64,000 nt of DNA from Paenibacillus pasadenensis (GCF_023715725.1 NZ_JAMBOT010000003.1:1-64000), one strand, 5' to 3'. Positions 16,339 through 26,740 are shown, numbered from the stretch's first letter. Numbers and translations are program-made. Notes: generated by a model from the sequence alone, not told the origin.

Positions 16339-18891
16339 TTAATCGTTCGTTAAAAACCAGTTCATTTCTTTGGATGCGACCAAAATAGCTGAATTTTGGA
16401 ATACGTCGTAAACATTCAATTTAAATTTGCTGTTTGTACGAGTTTTAGATTGAATTTCTGGATCGTTAAACACCATATTTAATGGAACGCTCTGTCCTTC
16501 TTTCAGCACTTCATCTTGTGAGCCCTGGACAGCTGAGGCAAGATCAAATGTTTTAGAATAAGTAAGCTGGTTCGTATCCTGATTTACAAATTCTATTTTA
16601 ATCTTATGCGTTCCGGCAACCGCTTCATACTGCTCATCTCGTTTCAAGGAATACTCTGTATTAAGCTTTAGCCCGGAAGCTGTATAGACATCCTTTACAT
16701 CAAAGAAAGCGCTCGTTTTAGCAAAGGAAAGCGAGAAGCCGCCAATATTGAGATCCTTGAGAACTTGTGAAGTATCTTCATTCGTCGTTGAACCAAGCGA
16801 ATAAGCCGCCGGTTTTGCAATGACCGGTGTTGCCTGATCTCCACCATTTCCAGGATTTTCGCCCGATCCGCCATTGTTATTTCCACCATTTGTTGGCGGG
16901 TTAACAGCCGTTCCTACATCTTGTCCAATGACAAGCTTAAAGGAGGTGGAATCAAAGGCCCGTGGCAATTGTGTCCATGCAGAAATAAGTGCTTTTCCAC
17001 CAGAACTGATTCGATCTTTCAACTCAGCGAATTGAATTGGCACAACCAAACCATTTTTATCGACCAGATAGCCTCCGAGTTTAGCGAGCACTGCTGCTCT
17101 CTGCTCCTTATTCACACCTTCAAACTCTGCATAAAATGTTTGAGTTCCCGTTCCGTTATACACAGCGTTGCGCATAAGCTTCAATGTTGCCTTCTGACCT
17201 GTTCCAGAAACCTCATATTCAGCAGCTGTTCCAATGGTCGGAATTTCAGCAAGTTGCTGCCCTGTGAATTGGTAGAGAATCTTGCCTGGCTTATCAGCAA
17301 CCGGTTCGGTGGCAACAAAAGCAATTTGCGAGATTGGAGTATTGTAAGGAATTTCGGAAGAAACGATAGCCTCATAAGTCGCCCCTGGCGCCAAAGTGAC
17401 CATTTTATCGAGGCCAAGCGCCTTTTGCTCCGTTCCAACTTTAACACCATTCACCATAAAGTATCCGCTTAATGCAGGAACCTGCTTCGTCACACCGCTA
17501 GTATTCGTTATGCTTAAGTTTGCAACTAGAGCGTCGTTATCAACTCCCGGCATTCTCGTAACACCCTTTAACTGGATGCTGTAATCTCGATAGGAAAAAG
17601 CCGTGTCCAGTCCTCCCTCAAGCGATGCTGTTTGGACCGAATAAGAGGCCATGACGTAAGACTTCTCTTTGTCGGTTGCTTGAGATTTAACAATGAGTTG
17701 AGCACCTTTCCAGTCCAGATTATCCGGAATATTACCAGTCAGGCTGATAGTTTTTGCTATTCCCGGGAGAAGAGATGAATTTTCTTCTTTCGTATAGGAG
17801 AGACTATAGCTCTTACCGGCCTTAGTTACAAGGAAGAAATCGAGATTGCCGGAAGCTGCTGCAGCCGAACCATTGTTCGTCATTGTGAAATCAATTGATA
17901 CAGCCTGACCTTCCTGACCTTGGTTCACGAAAGCTTTTCCTGATTTTGTAGTTACAGGTTGGCCATCCATATACACCGTTGTTGGTTGTCCAGCAGCAGA
18001 TGGCGGCTGAACTTTTAATGTCGGAAGTTTGAAAATTCCCGTAGGGAGCTTCACTTTGCTAGCTTCATCGTTAAGCGAAGCAACAAGCGACAAAGGCTTA
18101 TTGATGACACTTGCGGGGATTGTTGCCCGTAGTGTAATAATTTTACGCTCACGCGGCTGAATTGTCATACCTTCCAATCCAGGCGCTGTGACATTATAAA
18201 CCGATAAGCTTTGCGTTTGAATATTAAACGTCATTTTGGAAAGGTCGATTACTTGCTGCCCGACATTTTCGAGCAAGTAATTGATTGTTACATAGCCGCT
18301 GTCCTTATCTTTCGATAGGTAAGCTTGTTTGACGGCTCCTTTAAGCTTTCCACTGCCATAAAGCATGACACCCGGTTGAAAAGGTGCAACCTGGTCGCTC
18401 CCGTTTGACGGATAAGTAATCGTGCCCAGACGTTTTTCGTAATTGGAAGATGAGAAATCCCATTTGATGACCTCAAAAGACAAATCCGTCAGCTTCGTGG
18501 CTGAATCCACAACTGTGTAATAAGTTATGTATTGAGTCGAATTGGCAGGGACTGTCGTTTTGTCCTTATCTCCTTCAATAGCTGTAGCTTTAAAAGTTTT
18601 TCCAGATTTCGTTTTAACCCGAATCCAGTAATCCATCAAATCCATAGATTTAGAACTTTTGTTTGTGATCATCACCGTATAGGCCAGTACTTTCCCTTTA
18701 TCCTGCATAAGAAAATGCGCATCTCGCACACTTAAACTACCGCCTGAAAGGGATACTGCTTGACCAGAAAGAGTTACTTGTTTCTTAGCTGCGAGCACCT
18801 GCTGCTCTGGGAGCCCTACTAAACCGCCGCTCAACAGCAAGCCTGCTGCTGTTACTGTTGCAATTCCGGCCTTATACCATTTCTGCTTCAC
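16339..18891 (-). CDS. Large secreted beta-rich protein of unknown function
   Basis: About 850 residues. A signal peptide covers residues 1-35 (KAGIATVTAAGLLLSGGLVG...VLA). The mature part is a series of beta-sandwich-like segments with Asn/Ser/Thr-rich strands. Examples are VLAYTVMITNKSSKSMDLMDYWIRV, where the spacing resembles domains describing 'normal' beta-strand repeats, SIDFTMTNNGSAAAASGNL and ALVANLSITNTSGVTKQVPAL. There is a Gly/Asn/Pro-rich hinge near residues 665-690 (NPPTNGGNNNGGSGENPG). No SLH or catalytic motif was found. The ATG at 18897 is only 1 nt from AGGAGG; GTG at 18891 (codon 3) has ideal 8-nt spacing and is preferred. It lies between S-layer genes and has its own terminator. 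A surface or cell-envelope role is inferred from export and context only. Confidence 0.8.
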   Translation of the reverse strand: MKQKWYKAGIATVTAAGLLLSGGLVGLPEQQVLAAKKQVTLSGQAVSLSGGSLSVRDAHFLMQDKGKVLAYTVMITNKSSKSMDLMDYWIRVKTKSGKTFKATAIEGDKDKTTVPANSTQYITYYTVVDSATKLTDLSFEVIKWDFSSSNYEKRLGTITYPSNGSDQVAPFQPGVMLYGSGKLKGAVKQAYLSKDKDSGYVTINYLLENVGQQVIDLSKMTFNIQTQSLSVYNVTAPGLEGMTIQPRERKIITLRATIPASVINKPLSLVASLNDEASKVKLPTGIFKLPTLKVQPPSAAGQPTTVYMDGQPVTTKSGKAFVNQGQEGQAVSIDFTMTNNGSAAAASGNLDFFLVTKAGKSYSLSYTKEENSSLLPGIAKTISLTGNIPDNLDWKGAQLIVKSQATDKEKSYVMASYSVQTASLEGGLDTAFSYRDYSIQLKGVTRMPGVDNDALVANLSITNTSGVTKQVPALSGYFMVNGVKVGTEQKALGLDKMVTLAPGATYEAIVSSEIPYNTPISQIAFVATEPVADKPGKILYQFTGQQLAEIPTIGTAAEYEVSGTGQKATLKLMRNAVYNGTGTQTFYAEFEGVNKEQRAAVLAKLGGYLVDKNGLVVPIQFAELKDRISSGGKALISAWTQLPRAFDSTSFKLVIGQDVGTAVNPPTNGGNNNGGSGENPGNGGDQATPVIAKPAAYSLGSTTNEDTSQVLKDLNIGGFSLSFAKTSAFFDVKDVYTASGLKLNTEYSLKRDEQYEAVAGTHKIKIEFVNQDTNQLTYSKTFDLASAVQGSQDEVLKEGQSVPLNMVFNDPEIQSKTRTNSKFKLNVYDVFQNSAILVASKEMNWFLTND

Positions 18892-18996
18892 TCTCATTCC
18901 TCCTGATCTCCATATATTGCTTAGACGCTTAAGAGAGGCGGTTTGTTTCTTAGAAATGGCAGATTTCTTTGTGTGAAATTATGAGACGGAAATAGA

Positions 18997-19028
18997 AAAG
19001 AGCAAGCAGGATATCCTGCTTGCTCTTT
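18997..19028 (-). terminator. Terminator of the S-layer protein gene
   Basis: AAGAGCAAGCAGGA and TCCTGCTTGCTCTT form a 14-bp stem about 17 nt past the stop of the 919-aa protein gene. The minus strand continues TTCTATTTCC. Confidence 0.85.
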
Positions 19029-19044
19029 AGATAGGACGGTTAGA

Positions 19045-21804
19045 TTAGTTAACTACAACCGTAGTTGTAGCAGTAACGCCGTTGGACGTTACATAAGTAA
19101 TCGTAGCCGTACCTTTCTTCTTACCAGTTACAACACCAGCGGAGTCAACCGTTGCAATATCCGTGTTGGAGGACGAGAAGTATCCAATTGGGGATGCAAC
19201 TTTAACGCCGTATTGGTCTTTAACCGTTACGCTAACCGTAGCCGAACCGGTAACTTCATATTCGGATTTACCGAACTCAACCGTTTTAGCGATTGGTGCG
19301 TCCTCAGAAACCGTAACTTCTTGAGTCGCAACAGCTTTGCCACCAACGTATGCCGTAACTGTGGATTTACCAGCTTTTTGGCCCGTCAGTTGGTAGTCAG
19401 ATTCAACTTTCAGAACAGTTTCGTCATTGCTAGAAACAAACGATGCGGAAGAATTAGCCAGTGCAACCGTTACGCCGCCGTCTGTTTTACCCGTGAGAGC
19501 AACAGATTTGGAGTAGTCCGTACCAGCTGTTTTCTTAGCGAAGACCGTACCAATCGACTTGATTTCAAAAGATTTAACGCTTGCCGATTCAACTACATCA
19601 ACCGTGAAGGAGTAGGACTCAGCACCGGAAACAACCGACTTAACCGTTACTTTAGCGGAACCGGATTTATCGGAAGCAGCAACCAGTTTATTGCCAGAAT
19701 AAGTCAACAGACCCGTTACGTCAGACTCAATGTCAACCGTGTACGTTCCAGCGGCTGCCGTGGAAGTACGGCCATAGCTGTCAACAAGTACAATGTTGTC
19801 TTGATCAAATTCAACGCTTGCTCCGTCCTCAAGAGTGGTGATAACGTCTTTAATTCCGTTAACGCCAGTCGTGGTAGAAGGTTTTTGAATTTGAACGTTA
19901 AGCGTGGACGGAGCGGACGTGCTCGTTTTGCCACGTACAACGATGTAAGAATAGCCTTCTTGCGTGAACTTCAGAACCAGTTCGCCTTTTGCATTTACTT
20001 TAGGGTAACCAGCTGCCAGGTAGTTAGCAGAGAAGTCCAGTTGGTTCAGATCAAGAGCCGTACCTTTGATCTCACCACCGAAGGAATCAGTAGCTACAAA
20101 CGGGAATACCACTTCTTCACCAGCAACTACGAGCGAGCTCGGAGCGCCAATTTGGAACTCTTTCACTACAGCGCTGCCAGCAACGTTGATGATGATGGAT
20201 TTTGAAATTCCAGCGCTTGGGTTGCTGATCGTCAGCGTCGTCGTACCGGAAGCTTTAGCCGTAAACTTCAGAACGCCATTGCTGTCAACCGTGATTTTTT
20301 CGATCACACGGTTGTCGCTGTTGTAGAAGAACAGGCCATCTTTTTCTTTGTAGTTGGAGTAAACGTTGCTTGCAACTCCGTTTTTGAAATCAATATCGCC
20401 CGCCGTAAGCTTAATCGCTTGGCCGTTAGCATCTTTCAGCGTCAGTGGAACGATCAGGCCGGTTTCACCAGAGGAGATGCGAGTTTTGCCTGCCAGCGGT
20501 TGAACGTCGCCCAGTTCCAGAACAGTTGCTGTGGAACCCGTAACAACATTCAGCGTTTTGGAAACGCTCAGGCCAGTAGAAGGAGATACAGCCGTAACAG
20601 CGATTTTGTCGCCTGCGTTAGCACCAGCAGCTTTGAGGCTCACTTTGCCAGCGGAAACCGTAACTGGTTTCGTTGGTTGCGTGTTATTGAATGCTTGGAT
20701 GTACGTGCTGTTAGTAGCCGTTACATCTTCACCGAATTGGTTAAACACTTTAACGCCCAGATCAACATTGTCGGCCAGTTGAAGAGCTGGAGCCGTAATG
20801 TCGATTTTGGAAGCTACGCTTGCAGCTACTTTCACGGAGAAAGGAGCATCCGTACCTTTAACTGTCAGCGTGTAGTCGCCTACTGGCAGGTAAACAGCGG
20901 ACAGTACAACGGATTTATTGTCGTCAGCGAATTTAGCCGTAACAGGGAACGTGGACAGGCTGGATTTCAGCGTGTAACCGCCGTCCAGGTATGTTTTTTC
21001 CGTTGCAGTCAGAGCGCGGTTGAATTTAACCGTAACAGCTTTAGCGCCGGATTGAGCTGCTTCAACAGCTTTAACCGCTTGAAGAGTTACTTTAACTTCG
21101 TACTCTTTGCCGTTGTAAGTAACTTTAACCGTAGTTTCTTTGCCCGATTCCAGTGGAGTCGTCAGCGCTTGCTTAACAACTTGGTTGTCGGAGAAAGTAA
21201 CCTCGATGTTGCTAGCGTCGACAGCAACAGCGGATTTAACGGATACAGCTGCGTCGGACAGCTCGTAAGCTGCTTCTACAACTTGACCGCGGGAAGCGGC
21301 TACTTTGTAGGAAGCGGCTTGGTCGATCAGTCCAGCTTCGATAGCTGCTGCTACGTAGCCTTTAGCCCATGCGCTAACAGCGCCGGATACAGCTGCGTCG
21401 TTTTTAGGTTGCAGGCCAGCTGCGATAACGAGCGTTTTTGCAACTTGCTCGATCGTCAGGTTTTGGGAAGGACCGAACAGGTTGTTGCCAAGGCCGTTCA
21501 GGTAGCCGGCTTTAGTGCCAGCGCCGATGAAGCCTTTAGCCCAGTGGTTAGCAGATACGTCTTTGTAGTTAGCAGCTGCTGCATCTGGAGTCAGAGCGTT
21601 CAGAAGAACGAGCACTTTGGAGAACTCAGCGCGCGTGATGTTTTTGTTCAGGCCGGACGTTCCGTCTGGATAGCCGTTCAGGATACCAGCTTGTTTCAGA
21701 GCGTCGAATTTTTGTTGCGTCGTCAGTTCAGCCGCGAATGCGGAGCTAGCGAATACGGAAGTTACGAGTGCGCCTGTAACAACCAAGGATAAACTTTTTT
21801 TCAT
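19045..21804 (-). CDS. S-layer protein with three N-terminal SLH domains
   Basis: A 919-residue exported surface protein, the best candidate for the main S-layer subunit. Signal peptide: MKKSLSLVVTGALVTSVFAS...AFA (1-25). Three SLH domains cover residues about 28-190 (ITRAEFSKVLVLLNAL, NHWAKGFIGAGTKAGYLNGLG, WAKGYVAAAIEAGLIDQA). Behind them lie about 700 residues of repeated Ig-like beta domains, ending with a Big_2 domain (SSSNTDIATVDSAGVVTGKKKGTATITYV). The composition is Val/Ala/Thr/Lys-rich with almost no Cys. Codon use is strongly biased (GTT, GCT, AAC, CGT-type), as in highly expressed genes and unlike its neighbours. ATG 21804 follows AGGAGGAGA; the frame extends upstream without support. 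The long leader (over 200 nt) is typical of S-layer genes. Anchoring needs pyruvylated polymer made by CsaB. Confidence 0.92.
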   Translation of the reverse strand: MKKSLSLVVTGALVTSVFASSAFAAELTTQQKFDALKQAGILNGYPDGTSGLNKNITRAEFSKVLVLLNALTPDAAAANYKDVSANHWAKGFIGAGTKAGYLNGLGNNLFGPSQNLTIEQVAKTLVIAAGLQPKNDAAVSGAVSAWAKGYVAAAIEAGLIDQAASYKVAASRGQVVEAAYELSDAAVSVKSAVAVDASNIEVTFSDNQVVKQALTTPLESGKETTVKVTYNGKEYEVKVTLQAVKAVEAAQSGAKAVTVKFNRALTATEKTYLDGGYTLKSSLSTFPVTAKFADDNKSVVLSAVYLPVGDYTLTVKGTDAPFSVKVAASVASKIDITAPALQLADNVDLGVKVFNQFGEDVTATNSTYIQAFNNTQPTKPVTVSAGKVSLKAAGANAGDKIAVTAVSPSTGLSVSKTLNVVTGSTATVLELGDVQPLAGKTRISSGETGLIVPLTLKDANGQAIKLTAGDIDFKNGVASNVYSNYKEKDGLFFYNSDNRVIEKITVDSNGVLKFTAKASGTTTLTISNPSAGISKSIIINVAGSAVVKEFQIGAPSSLVVAGEEVVFPFVATDSFGGEIKGTALDLNQLDFSANYLAAGYPKVNAKGELVLKFTQEGYSYIVVRGKTSTSAPSTLNVQIQKPSTTTGVNGIKDVITTLEDGASVEFDQDNIVLVDSYGRTSTAAAGTYTVDIESDVTGLLTYSGNKLVAASDKSGSAKVTVKSVVSGAESYSFTVDVVESASVKSFEIKSIGTVFAKKTAGTDYSKSVALTGKTDGGVTVALANSSASFVSSNDETVLKVESDYQLTGQKAGKSTVTAYVGGKAVATQEVTVSEDAPIAKTVEFGKSEYEVTGSATVSVTVKDQYGVKVASPIGYFSSSNTDIATVDSAGVVTGKKKGTATITYVTSNGVTATTTVVVN

Positions 21805-22027
21805 AACCTTTTTGTCTCCTCCTATAACTTGCATAAGTATGTGAGAGTGTTTGGTGGAACTATGAGTGCTCTTTGTACTCATCTGTTGTGTCACCCCCTT
21901 CCCAGAGTGTGGGAGCAATATAATATAGATAAATGTCTGCTTCATGCCCTAGACACGTATAAAAACATGTCGCAGAAACTTGTAAAATCAAGTAGAAAAT
22001 AATGGAAACCTGTCAAACCACTAAACC

Positions 22028-22057
22028 ATTATACAATGGTCTGATAGAGCCAGTAAA
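22028..22057 (-). promoter_or_regulatory. Probable sigma-A promoter of the S-layer gene with long leader
   Basis: The minus strand has TTTACT or TTACTG (22051-22057), a 17-18-nt spacer and a perfect TATAAT (22028-22033). The leader would be about 215 nt and includes an ATGAGT/ACTCAT hairpin near 21862-21882. The rest of the 640-nt gap 21805-22443 is AT-rich with no gene. Confidence 0.5.
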
Positions 22058-22387
22058 GAGGAAGATGAGAATATGTTCCATTTCCATTGGAGTTACCGGA
22101 GCAATAAGAATTCTCTCCTGACTTAATCCTCAAGTCGGCTTATTCCCTTCATCATTCGACTCCAGATACTTAAACGCAGGCAAATCGGAAAAGTTGCGAG
22201 TTGCTGAAAAATATTTTCGTTTTTTCATTTGGTGAACTTTTAGTGAAGTATTGTTATGTATTGGCCTTACCTGCACTTATTGGATGCATTCCCAGTATAA
22301 CTTGAGTAACCGAAGTTCGTCGACTCGAAACTTTTTCCAACTCTCGTAATTTGTCGAACTAGGATTTTATCGTCATTTAAGGAAAAA

Positions 22388-22418
22388 GAGTCTGCAAAAG
22401 GAATCCTTTTGCAGACTC
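22388..22418 (-). terminator. Terminator of the 1353-aa SLH protein gene
   Basis: A perfect 14-bp stem (GAGTCTGCAAAAGG / CCTTTTGCAGACTC) followed on the minus strand by TTTTTCC. Confidence 0.9.
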
Positions 22419-22443
22419 AATCTACTATTATTACAATAGAAGG

Positions 22444-25400
22444 TTAATTAATTTTCGGCAGACGTTTCATTCCCACAAGCACTCTGCCAAGAATGATTCC
22501 GGAATCCGAGCGAAGCAGATTTGCTTTGGGCTCGAACACGAATCCGTTTTTCGGATTTTGGCTGTCTACCGGCGAGCCTTGAATATAACCCTTTTGGTAG
22601 ATCGCCAGAACCGACGCGCGAGCGTAGTAGTTAATCTGGCTGTAGTCCTTAAAGGATTTCTGCAGCGCCTTCTCGATTTTGACCGGATCGGTCTCCAGCT
22701 TGAGCTTGAGTGCACGCGCCAGAATGACCGCTGCGTCCTCGCGAGTCAAATTGCTCGTCGGTTCAAACGTCTTTGGAGCTGTACCGCGGATATATCCCTC
22801 GTTAAAAGCCGTTTCAATATAACGGTAGTCCCACAATGCGGTACTCTCAACGCCTACGTCGTTAAATAGACGTTTGGATGGATCCGTATTGTAGTTGAGC
22901 GGAATACCTAAAGCTTTTACCATCATCGTAGCAAATTCGCCACGGGACGTGTACAGATTGGCTCCGAATTCATCGATGCCAGCGGCATTCATAAATCCTT
23001 TAGAGTACATTGCCTCCAGATAATTACGCGCATATGGATGCGTAGTAATATCCAAATACGAATATTTCAGCTGCCCAACAACATAATATCCAAATTCTCT
23101 GAACGGTACGGTGACGGTGTTTTTCTTCGTATCTACAACTCCGCCCAGGTTAACCCATTCCGGCTTTTTCGGATCGAAATGGAATACGGTGATGAAAGTG
23201 CCGTTCGCATCCACGATATTAGGATTATAAGACAGCGTAAGCTTGCCTTCCTTGGACGTCACCAGCTCGCGGTTAACTGGACGATCAACATACGATGGCA
23301 GCTCAGCAGTAGGATACTGGTAAGGATCAATACCATACTGCAGCGGATCGTTCACGCTATCTGTCTGAGGATTGTCCGCCATACCAGCGTCGATCCAGAA
23401 GACATTGCTCGCCTTATTAAAATTGCTTGAAAAAGTGTTTTCAAACATATTGCCCAAGCTGTCCAAAATCAGATCGAAGTTGGCCGGAGGCGTCTCAAAC
23501 TCATGCCGATCTACAACCCCGTCTGTCGGGTTAGCAATACCGAACAGCAAACGATGCCCGGTGAATACCTGGTTTTTCAATTTTTCAGGCACGTTATAGT
23601 CACGGCGAATCAGCGTTGTCGATTTAGGGAACGTCAACTGCAGCTGACTCTCGAAAAGCTTATGGGAGCTCTTCATCTCTTCCATAAAACCTGCGCCCGG
23701 AATATTAGTCGGAGCATAGGTTACGGTGATTGTTCCGTTGATGGAGTCATTTTCATTTGCAATCGTAAACTTCAGATCGTTTTTACCGGCTTTAAGGCCG
23801 CTGATGACGACGCGGTAAGCCGTCGTGTAGTCGATTGTTCCGTCGTTATCGGCATCAAAGGTGATTTTTTGGCCATTCTGTTTATTGACCGTAACCGTCT
23901 TCGCGCTTGGTGCATCAATGACTACTTCTACAAAGTTCTGGTTAACCGTGCGCTTACTGTTCAGCGGACGCAAAATTTTGTACGGCAGCGCGGTTGGGTC
24001 CACTTCCAGACGATAGCTGGCGCGCGCACCGGCTTCACCATTGTTGTAAACAAAGAAGTTGAACACGCTGGAAGTGCCGTCCTTGCTCAAATATTGGTTG
24101 CTGAGCACCCAGGAGAAGGATTGGGTTTTGACGTCGTACGTAACCGTGAGCTTTGGAACGCGTTCGCCTTGTTTATCTATCTCTGGAATTGTCAGTCCGG
24201 TGTTCACAACACCAATGGACTGCTGCTCCTTTGGCAGGCTGCTGTCGATGATGCGCAGTTCCTTGCTAAGGTTCCAGATAACTGGTTTGGACAGATTGCT
24301 GCCTTCGATTTTGAGAATAAAATTGGTTTTAGTAATTGTGTTTGATGCCAACGAATTAGCGACCTCATTCAGATTGGTTCCAAGGTCAACAAAATCAAAT
24401 GTGCCGTGAACGTTCATGTAAGGCTCTTTGGTCGTGAACACACTGCCCTGTTTAGGGAAGTTTGGATCATTGGGAAGCGGGGCCGGCAGATCGCTGCTAT
24501 ACGGATAGATGCTGTCGGCCTCAACCGGAATAACCGGAAGATTCACTTGGTTCAAGAATACCGTTACGGAGTTCTCATAGTTGTTTTTGCTGCCTTTATA
24601 AACAAACTTCAAATTAAATGCGCCTGCAGCCTTCATAATTTCTTTAGCCGCCGAAATTCCGCTTGCAGATGCTCTAAAAGTGTTGACTGCTGTGCCTTCC
24701 TCAATTCCAATCGGAGTGTTGTTGATATAGAAAAACATCGTCTGCGGTTTATTCGCCGTTGGAGTATAGCGAATATCCGTCAGATCGTTAAGATTCGTCA
24801 GCGTAGCCTCGAAATTGCTGAGCGTATTAGCAACAATGGTATCAAGTTGAGTTGCCTTTGTGGAATCGTAATCAATCTTCATCGTATCGTAAATACTTTT
24901 ATACTTCAGGAACGGTCCAAACAGCATATTAAACGTAACCGATCCGAACTGGTTTGTGCTGTGTTTAAATGTTACAGTTTGTGTTCCTTCAAAGGGCAGT
25001 TTGTCAAAGACAACGATTTTTCGCACGAACGTCTGATTAATGCCGTTCACTGTTCGCGTCACCGTAGTGCTGCTCACCACTGTCGGTGTCTGCGCACCTG
25101 CAACATTCCCATTGATATCAGTAACTTTGTCAACTTCAAGGGTAAGAGTTGTATCCGTGGTATTACCAATCAATACTTCCATAGCAAGCGGAGTATCATA
25201 AATGTTCATGCCAGACAATGGTTTGCTTGGAATGTTCAGGTCACCTGTATTTTTGTAACCCGGCAAATAATTGATTTCGCTGATGTAAGGCTGGTTTGAA
25301 TCCCGGAACGTAAACTTTAAGTTGTATACACCCTGTGATTCGTTATCTACCGTATTCAATGCTTCCAGCGTAAGAAAATATGCTTTATCGTAGAGGTATG

Positions 25401-26505
25401 CACCTGTCTTAAGCTGATCAAGCTTAATATTTACATTGTAAATATAATACGCATCTTCTGGATTGTACGCACTGCCGGTTACGGTTGGAATAGCCTGAAA
25501 AGGAGTTCCCGCCACTCCGTCGAGCCTTGGAGTAATATTAATCGGCTGAGTCGGGTTAGGATTCGGGACCGTTTCACCATTAACAACCTTTTTGTTGTTC
25601 GGCACAATGACTGTACCGGTAATACTCAGGTTGCCAGGCGCGCCCGCTTGTCCAGTAGCAAAATCGGGTGAGTACTCCAAAGCTGCGCTTTTACTCACTG
25701 CAGACGGAGTACCGCTTAATTCATTCAGGTTCAAATCATAAAACGTAACTTCCCCGTTATAAAAAGCAATCTCACGGGTCGTTTCGACCGTTTGATTGTT
25801 ATTCGTCACCTTAATTGTGGCAAGGTTCTTGCCCTTCTTCAACGTAAGCGGTGAGATCGTGAACTCGTAATTGTTCGTCGCGCTTACGTTATAGCTGCGG
25901 CTGGCACCATTCACTTCAATTGTAACCTTCTCCGCGTTCGGAGCGTTACCGGTAATCGCGATATCAGCGGTCGTTCTACCGCGTGATGCACCGGAGGATA
26001 CCACTGTCGTCGCATTTTCCTTCATCGGGAACGTACTGCCGTCCAGACGGGCTGCAAGGTTATAAAACACAGGACCGTCATGATAAAGGATATAAATGGA
26101 GGTCGACACTTCCGCGCCGCCTTGCAGACCCTTGAACGTAATCCGGTTCAGACCGGAATAAAGTTGAATGTTGTTTACGGTCAAATTGTATCCGCTCAGG
26201 TAGATGCCGCCCTTGACATCCTCGGTTTTCGCGCCGATCTGATCGTCGCCAGGATCGTCATTACCTTTGTTATTTACAATTTGCAAAACGCTGTACGAAA
26301 TGCTGGTCGGATCGATGTTGCTCACGGAACCTTCAAGATTCACCCGGCCGCTAGTTGTTGTACGCGGCTGCATGGAGCTGCTGCTCTCCTTCGGAAACGT
26401 AAAATAACCTGTCGCTGCGGCATCGGCCGTCCTGGCCGGGAATACCGGAAGCAGCTGAGCCACGAGGGCCAGCATCAGGAACATGGCGCTGAGTCGTTTG
26501 AACAC
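22444..26505 (-). CDS. Giant secreted beta-repeat protein with three C-terminal SLH domains
   Basis: A 1353-residue surface protein. Signal peptide 1-30 (MFKRLSAMFLMLALVAQLLPVFPARTADA). The long central region is built of Ig-like beta domains with phrases such as ITGNAPNAEKVTIEVNGASR, KTVTVNKQNGQKITFDADND and GLNRITFKGLQG, suggestive of Big_9 or fibronectin-like folds. C-terminal SLH domains cover residues about 1160-1345 (HPYARNYLEAMYSKGFMNAAG, WDYRYIETAFNEGYIRG, YYARASVLAIYQKGYIQGSP). The start codon is GTG at 26505 behind GGAGGAGG, which is decisive. It lies next to the tagO-tagA-csaB cluster that should provide the wall anchor. No enzymatic motif was seen. Confidence 0.9.
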   Translation of the reverse strand: MFKRLSAMFLMLALVAQLLPVFPARTADAAATGYFTFPKESSSSMQPRTTTSGRVNLEGSVSNIDPTSISYSVLQIVNNKGNDDPGDDQIGAKTEDVKGGIYLSGYNLTVNNIQLYSGLNRITFKGLQGGAEVSTSIYILYHDGPVFYNLAARLDGSTFPMKENATTVVSSGASRGRTTADIAITGNAPNAEKVTIEVNGASRSYNVSATNNYEFTISPLTLKKGKNLATIKVTNNNQTVETTREIAFYNGEVTFYDLNLNELSGTPSAVSKSAALEYSPDFATGQAGAPGNLSITGTVIVPNNKKVVNGETVPNPNPTQPINITPRLDGVAGTPFQAIPTVTGSAYNPEDAYYIYNVNIKLDQLKTGAYLYDKAYFLTLEALNTVDNESQGVYNLKFTFRDSNQPYISEINYLPGYKNTGDLNIPSKPLSGMNIYDTPLAMEVLIGNTTDTTLTLEVDKVTDINGNVAGAQTPTVVSSTTVTRTVNGINQTFVRKIVVFDKLPFEGTQTVTFKHSTNQFGSVTFNMLFGPFLKYKSIYDTMKIDYDSTKATQLDTIVANTLSNFEATLTNLNDLTDIRYTPTANKPQTMFFYINNTPIGIEEGTAVNTFRASASGISAAKEIMKAAGAFNLKFVYKGSKNNYENSVTVFLNQVNLPVIPVEADSIYPYSSDLPAPLPNDPNFPKQGSVFTTKEPYMNVHGTFDFVDLGTNLNEVANSLASNTITKTNFILKIEGSNLSKPVIWNLSKELRIIDSSLPKEQQSIGVVNTGLTIPEIDKQGERVPKLTVTYDVKTQSFSWVLSNQYLSKDGTSSVFNFFVYNNGEAGARASYRLEVDPTALPYKILRPLNSKRTVNQNFVEVVIDAPSAKTVTVNKQNGQKITFDADNDGTIDYTTAYRVVISGLKAGKNDLKFTIANENDSINGTITVTYAPTNIPGAGFMEEMKSSHKLFESQLQLTFPKSTTLIRRDYNVPEKLKNQVFTGHRLLFGIANPTDGVVDRHEFETPPANFDLILDSLGNMFENTFSSNFNKASNVFWIDAGMADNPQTDSVNDPLQYGIDPYQYPTAELPSYVDRPVNRELVTSKEGKLTLSYNPNIVDANGTFITVFHFDPKKPEWVNLGGVVDTKKNTVTVPFREFGYYVVGQLKYSYLDITTHPYARNYLEAMYSKGFMNAAGIDEFGANLYTSRGEFATMMVKALGIPLNYNTDPSKRLFNDVGVESTALWDYRYIETAFNEGYIRGTAPKTFEPTSNLTREDAAVILARALKLKLETDPVKIEKALQKSFKDYSQINYYARASVLAIYQKGYIQGSPVDSQNPKNGFVFEPKANLLRSDSGIILGRVLVGMKRLPKIN

Positions 26506-26703
26506 GGGAAGCCTCCTCCATACTCTTTCGGTAATATTTGTGTAGGTTATTTATCGGAACCGAACTGGAAAATTGTTAGAACTACGCCGCATTTACGATA
26601 ACTTCTATTTAAATGAAGATAATTTTTGCCGAACAAGGTGAAACGGCTGACGCCGTCTTTTGCGGGCCAGTAAGTTTCATTCCGAGTAAATATAAGAACT
26701 CAA

Positions 26704-26740
26704 AAAAGCCTGCCCCTTCCATCAGGAAAGGACAGGCTTT
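26704..26740 (-). terminator. Terminator of the csaB-tagA-tagO operon
   Basis: AAAGCCTG(C)CCTTCC, ATCA loop and GGAAAGGACAGGCTTT form a strong stem 15 nt past the tagO stop; the minus strand continues into TTTTTTGAG. Nothing else is visible between 26506 and 26703. Confidence 0.9.

Noticed and set aside
20419..21792. 457-codon plus-strand frame opposite the S-layer gene
   Set aside because: Caused by strong codon bias of the S-layer gene; the translation is Cys/Phe/Arg/Ser-rich without a domain.
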